Source of the DNA: an uncultured Pelagibacteraceae bacterium
Lineage (GTDB): Bacteria; Pseudomonadota; Alphaproteobacteria; Pelagibacterales; AG-422-B15
DNA length: 64,000 nt
Direction of reading: 5' to 3'
Assembly (NCBI GenBank): GCA_902622985.1
Contig: CACNSH010000005.1
Location: forward strand, 17,272-81,271
Below the pieces are notes generated by a model. The model did not search any database, had not been told where the DNA came from, and worked only from the letters and a program-made list of their open reading frames with translations. Position numbers and translations under genes: made by a program. Shown here piece after piece: positions 60,794 through 64,000 of this stretch (its first letter is position 1; each line of letters opens with the position of its first letter).

Positions 60794-61543
60794 ATGTCTT
60801 TTAAATTTTTAGACAATTATAATTTTATTCCATTCGCACATCGTGGCGGTTCCTATGATTTTTGTGAAAATACTCTAGATGCATTCAATAATTCAATTAA
60901 TTTAGGATATCGGCATATCGAAACAGATGTGAGGCATACAAAAGATAATAAGTTAATAATATTTCATGATCCAGATTTAAAAAGAATTCTTGGCCTTGAT
61001 AAAAAAATAGAAAATTTAAATTATGAAGAGTTAAAAAATATAAAAATTTTTGAGACACATACAATCCCATTACTTGACGAGGCCTTATCTTCTTGGCCTG
61101 AGATAAATTTTAATATTGAACCCAAAAGTTTAAAGTCTGCATACTTATTGAAAGATAAATTGAAATCTATGAAAAATATTGACAGGATATGTATTGGTTC
61201 ATTTAGTAATACTAAGATAGATATTTTGAGAAATGAGTTTAAAGATAATCTATGTTCATCCATGACAAAGAGTGAGACCATATTATTTTTTCTTAATAGA
61301 CTTTTTTCTATCTATGATAATAGTATTCCATGTCTTCAAATACCTATGACATATATGGGCTTTAGAATTGTTACTAGTAATCTAGTCGAGCATGTTCATA
61401 GTCTTGGAAAAAAAATACATGTCTGGACAATTAATGATGAAAACCAGATGATAGATCTAATAAATATAAATGTTGACGGTATAATGACAGATAAACCGAC
61501 AACTTTAAAAAAAGTCTTACAAAAAAAGTCTCTTTGGAATTAA
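60794..61543 (+). CDS. Glycerophosphodiester phosphodiesterase (copy 2)
   Basis: Second GDPD. Motifs are FAHRGGSYDFCENTLDAF, HIETDVRHTKDNKLIIFHDPDLKR, NIEPKS and VWTINDENQMIDLININVDGIMTDKP. No signal peptide, so probably cytoplasmic. Length 249 aa. It differs from the copy at 32351-33037 except at the catalytic motifs, so it is not a recent duplicate. The start is only 14 nt from the divergent DUF1295 gene. Confidence 0.9.
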   Translation: MSFKFLDNYNFIPFAHRGGSYDFCENTLDAFNNSINLGYRHIETDVRHTKDNKLIIFHDPDLKRILGLDKKIENLNYEELKNIKIFETHTIPLLDEALSSWPEINFNIEPKSLKSAYLLKDKLKSMKNIDRICIGSFSNTKIDILRNEFKDNLCSSMTKSETILFFLNRLFSIYDNSIPCLQIPMTYMGFRIVTSNLVEHVHSLGKKIHVWTINDENQMIDLININVDGIMTDKPTTLKKVLQKKSLWN

Positions 61544-61573
61544 TTATTGTATTTTTTTATATACAAGATTTAG

Positions 61574-61579
61574 TATAAT
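61574..61579 (+). promoter_or_regulatory. Possible -10 box of rpiB
   Basis: A perfect TATAAT in the 55-nt gap before rpiB. No good -35 lies at the right distance (TTGTAT at 61547 is 21 bp away). The expected start leaves a leader of about 12 nt. Confidence 0.35.
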
Positions 61580-61598
61580 TAGTTTAATAATATCCTAT

Positions 61599-62036
61599 AT
61601 GAGTGAACAAACTAAAGTATCTATTGCTTCTGACCACGCAGGTTTTGATCTAAAAGATCAAATAATTAGACGCCTTTTAGATTGCGGAGTTGATGTTATT
61701 GATAGAGGACCAGATAAAAAAGATCCAGTAGATTATCCTGACTACGCTTCAAAAGTTACAAATGATATTTTAAATGAAAAAGCTCATAAGGGCGTATTAG
61801 TTTGTGGAACTGGCCAAGGGATGGCAATGGCAGCAAATAAAAAACCTGGGATTAGAGCCGCTCTTTGTTATAGCAGTGAGGTTACAAAATTAGCTAGGGA
61901 ACATAATGATGCAAATATTTTGACTTTAGGCGCCCGTGTTATAGATGAAGCTACAGCCTTAAGTCTAGTTGAAACATTTTTAAATACGGACTTTGAAGGC
62001 AGCCGACACGCTGTTAGAATAAATAAAATAGGATAA
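61599..62036 (+). CDS. rpiB: Ribose-5-phosphate isomerase B
   Basis: Interconverts ribose-5-phosphate and ribulose-5-phosphate. [16 protein letters not shown] at the start and [26 protein letters not shown], with the catalytic Cys, are diagnostic. Length 145 aa. Four nt before glyA, an order common in alphaproteobacteria. Confidence 0.96.
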   Translation: MSEQTKVSIASDHAGFDLKDQIIRRLLDCGVDVIDRGPDKKDPVDYPDYASKVTNDILNEKAHKGVLVCGTGQGMAMAANKKPGIRAALCYSSEVTKLAREHNDANILTLGARVIDEATALSLVETFLNTDFEGSRHAVRINKIG

Positions 62037-62040
62037 TCAT

Positions 62041-63303
62041 ATGACTTTTTTTTCATCTCCACTTCAAGAAATCGATAACGAAATTCATGAAGCAATAAAC
62101 AAAGAACTTTCAAGACAACAAAATCAGATTGAGTTAATTGCATCAGAAAATATAGTTTCAAAAGCCGTATTAGAAGCTCAAGGATCTGTATTAACAAATA
62201 AATATGCAGAAGGGTATACGGCTGCCCGTTATTATGGAGGCTGTGAATTTGTTGATATTGCTGAGGACCTTGCAATTCAGAGACTAAAAAAACTCTACAA
62301 ATGCGAATATGCTAATGTACAGCCTCATTCAGGAGCGCAGGCTAATGGCGCAGTTATGTTAGCTCTAATAAAACCAGGAGATACAATTTTAGGTATGAGC
62401 TTGGATGCTGGTGGACATTTAACTCATGGGTCAGCACCATCCATGTCAGGAAAATGGTTTAATGCAGTTCAGTATGGATTGGATGATGAAGGGTTGATAA
62501 ATTATGATGAAGTTGAGTCGCTCGCAAAAGAACATAAACCTAAAATGATAATTGCTGGAGGTAGCGCTTACTCTAGAATTATAGACTTCAGGAGATTTCG
62601 AGAAATTTGTGACTTGGTAGGAGCATATCTGCATGTAGATATGGCTCACTTTTCAGGATTAGTTGCAGCTGAAGAGTATCCTAATCCTATAGAATTTGCA
62701 GATGTCGTTACTTCGACAACTCACAAAACTATAAGAGGCGCTAGAGGTGGCATGATACTTTCTAATAATAAAGACTTAGGCAAAAAATTTAATTCAGCTG
62801 TATTCCCAGGGTATCAAGGTGGACCTCTAATGCATGTAATAGCAGGTAAAGCAGTTGCCTTTGGTGAAGCTCTAAAACCAGAATTTAAAGAATATATAAA
62901 ACAAGTTATTAAAAATGCTCAAACTCTTAGTCAAACACTAGTAGATGGTGGTCTCAAAATTGTATCTGGAGGTACAGACACGCATCTAATATTGGTTGAT
63001 TTAACCCCAATGGACCTGACAGGCGATGCAGCTTCAACAAGTCTTGAGGAAGCTCACATTACATGTAATAAAAACGGAATACCAAAGGACCCGAAACCCC
63101 CAAAAATAACTTCTGGTATCAGATTGGGGACTCCTGCTGCTACAACAAGAGGTTTTAAAGAAATGGAATTTGAAACTGTTGGAAATTTAATCCTTGAAAC
63201 GTTATCAGGATTAAAACAAAACCCAAATGATAATAGTAAAGTTGAAAAAATAGTTAAAGAGAAAGTGATAAATCTCTGTAATCAATTTCCAATTTATAAT
63301 TAG
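62041..63303 (+). CDS. glyA: Serine hydroxymethyltransferase
   Basis: PLP enzyme that makes glycine and methylene-tetrahydrofolate from serine. PLP-binding Lys229 lies in [42 protein letters not shown] and [13 protein letters not shown] are conserved. Length 420 aa. ATAGGATAATCAT upstream gives a Shine-Dalgarno AGGA. It precedes nrdR by 8 nt. Confidence 0.98.
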   Translation: MTFFSSPLQEIDNEIHEAINKELSRQQNQIELIASENIVSKAVLEAQGSVLTNKYAEGYTAARYYGGCEFVDIAEDLAIQRLKKLYKCEYANVQPHSGAQANGAVMLALIKPGDTILGMSLDAGGHLTHGSAPSMSGKWFNAVQYGLDDEGLINYDEVESLAKEHKPKMIIAGGSAYSRIIDFRRFREICDLVGAYLHVDMAHFSGLVAAEEYPNPIEFADVVTSTTHKTIRGARGGMILSNNKDLGKKFNSAVFPGYQGGPLMHVIAGKAVAFGEALKPEFKEYIKQVIKNAQTLSQTLVDGGLKIVSGGTDTHLILVDLTPMDLTGDAASTSLEEAHITCNKNGIPKDPKPPKITSGIRLGTPAATTRGFKEMEFETVGNLILETLSGLKQNPNDNSKVEKIVKEKVINLCNQFPIYN

Positions 63304-63311
63304 GTGACAAT

Positions 63312-63770
63312 ATGAAGTGTCCATTTTGTGGAAATAATGATACCCAAGTCAAGGACTCTCGAGCTACGGAGGACAATTCTGCTATAAGAAGAAGAAGGTT
63401 TTGCTCTGCATGTGGTGCACGCTTCACAACATTTGAACGTATACAATTAAGGGAACTGACTGTTCTTAAAAAATCAGGAAAGAAAGTCCCATTTGATCGT
63501 GATAAACTAGAAAGATCAGTGCAAATAGCTCTAAGAAAAAGACCAGTTGACAATGAAAGAGTTGATAGAATGATTAGTGGTATAGTTAGAAGAGTTGAGA
63601 GTCTAGGTGAAACAGAGGTTTCATCAGATGTGATAGGTGAAATTGTTATGGAAGGATTGCAAAGCATTGACTCTGTTGCATATGTACGTTTTGCATCAGT
63701 CTATAAAAATTTTCGTGAGGCAAAAGATTTTGAAGAGTTCTTAGGTGTAATTTCTTCCACTGAAGATTAG
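63312..63770 (+). CDS. nrdR: Transcriptional repressor NrdR
   Basis: Zinc and nucleotide-sensing repressor of ribonucleotide reductase genes. The zinc ribbon uses Cys3, Cys6, Cys31 and Cys34 ([27 protein letters not shown]). An ATP-cone follows from about residue 49 ([24 protein letters not shown]). Length 152 aa. AGGTGA upstream. glyA-nrdR-ribD is a conserved run. Confidence 0.97.
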   Translation: MKCPFCGNNDTQVKDSRATEDNSAIRRRRFCSACGARFTTFERIQLRELTVLKKSGKKVPFDRDKLERSVQIALRKRPVDNERVDRMISGIVRRVESLGETEVSSDVIGEIVMEGLQSIDSVAYVRFASVYKNFREAKDFEEFLGVISSTED

Positions 63771-63778
63771 GTTAGCAT

Positions 63779-64000
63779 TTGAGTGAAAAAAATTATCTTA
63801 GAATCGCAGAAAGGATGGCACTTAGAGCCATTGGTACAACGTATCCAAACCCTCCAGTAGGAGCAGTAATTGTTAACAACGGTATGATTTTGTCAAGAGG
63901 TTGGACACAGCCTCAAGGTGTACCTCACGCTGAAATTCATGCAATAAACCAAATTAAAAATAAAAAAGATATTAAAGGTGCTCATTTGTATTGCACTCTA
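63779..64000 (+). CDS. ribD: Riboflavin biosynthesis protein RibD, 3' truncated by window edge
   Basis: Deaminase (and reductase) of riboflavin synthesis. The 74 codons present cover the N-terminus of the deaminase domain: MALRAIGTTYPNPPVGAVIVNNG, and the zinc and proton-shuttle motif PHAEIHA. The start appears to be TTG at 63779, 8 nt after the nrdR stop; the first in-frame ATG, 12 codons later at 63815, would cut into the conserved helix. The reductase domain lies outside the window. Confidence 0.88.
   Translation, partial: MSEKNYLRIAERMALRAIGTTYPNPPVGAVIVNNGMILSRGWTQPQGVPHAEIHAINQIKNKKDIKGAHLYCTL

Noticed and set aside
61868-62275. 135-aa minus-strand ORF across rpiB/glyA
   Set aside because: Crosses two conserved genes on the other strand; no support.
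63254-63667. 137-aa minus-strand ORF over nrdR
   Set aside because: Antisense shadow of the NrdR gene.

Overview
The window is a gene-dense, AT-rich stretch of a bacterial chromosome. It holds about 72 protein genes, one tRNA gene and no gene-free stretch over 140 bp. Gene content and order point to an alphaproteobacterium: the S10-spc-alpha ribosomal block, a single long Rsh enzyme, the run rsh-pyrE-pdxJ-acpS-lepB-rnc-era-recO-parC, the trio glyA-nrdR-ribD, GatCAB, PccAB, and a porphobilinogen synthase without zinc cysteines. The low G+C, near-absent spacers, overlapping stops and starts and contracted operons suggest a streamlined free-living marine lineage (SAR11-like, HIMB59 or AEGEAN-169-like). 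That placement is inference; no 16S gene is present.

Layout. Positions 1-7741 hold the 3' part of rpoB and all of rpoC. Positions 7742-23933 hold rpsL-rpsG-fusA, then the S10, spc and alpha operons from rpsJ to rplQ, with secY and adk. There is no tuf gene between fusA and rpsJ. Near-consensus promoters precede rpsL and rpsM. Positions 23979-28414 carry a RluC-like pseudouridine synthase and both propionyl-CoA carboxylase subunits. Positions 28407-35644 are mostly on the minus strand: a gamma-butyrobetaine hydroxylase-like dioxygenase, lipB, then (after mgtE on the plus strand) panC, a GDPD, a RidA-like protein, an uncharacterised HAD protein and an aldehyde dehydrogenase. Positions 35707-40372 are topA, plsY, pyrB and ruvX on the minus strand, divergent from gatCAB.

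Positions 43660-43753 are tRNA-Ser(GCU), followed by a lytic transglycosylase on the minus strand. Positions 45960-56855 form a long plus-strand run: dapA, smpB, folK, rsh, pyrE, pdxJ, acpS, lepB, rnc, era, recO, parC. Then come a PuuB-like amine oxidase overlapping a beta-hydroxyacid dehydrogenase, hemB and a DUF1295 membrane protein on the minus strand, a second GDPD, rpiB, glyA, nrdR and the 5' end of ribD.

Most of the window is core machinery for transcription, translation, nucleotide, cofactor and envelope synthesis. I found no mobile element, prophage, CRISPR array or defence system, and no convincing new multi-gene system. The points most worth a second look are a dyad centred on the topA -35 box, a hairpin in the rpsL leader, genes missing from otherwise conserved operons (tuf, rpoZ, pyrC, dprA, rnr), the minus-strand cluster ALDH-HAD-RidA-GDPD-panC, and a butyrobetaine hydroxylase-like enzyme without its zinc cysteines.
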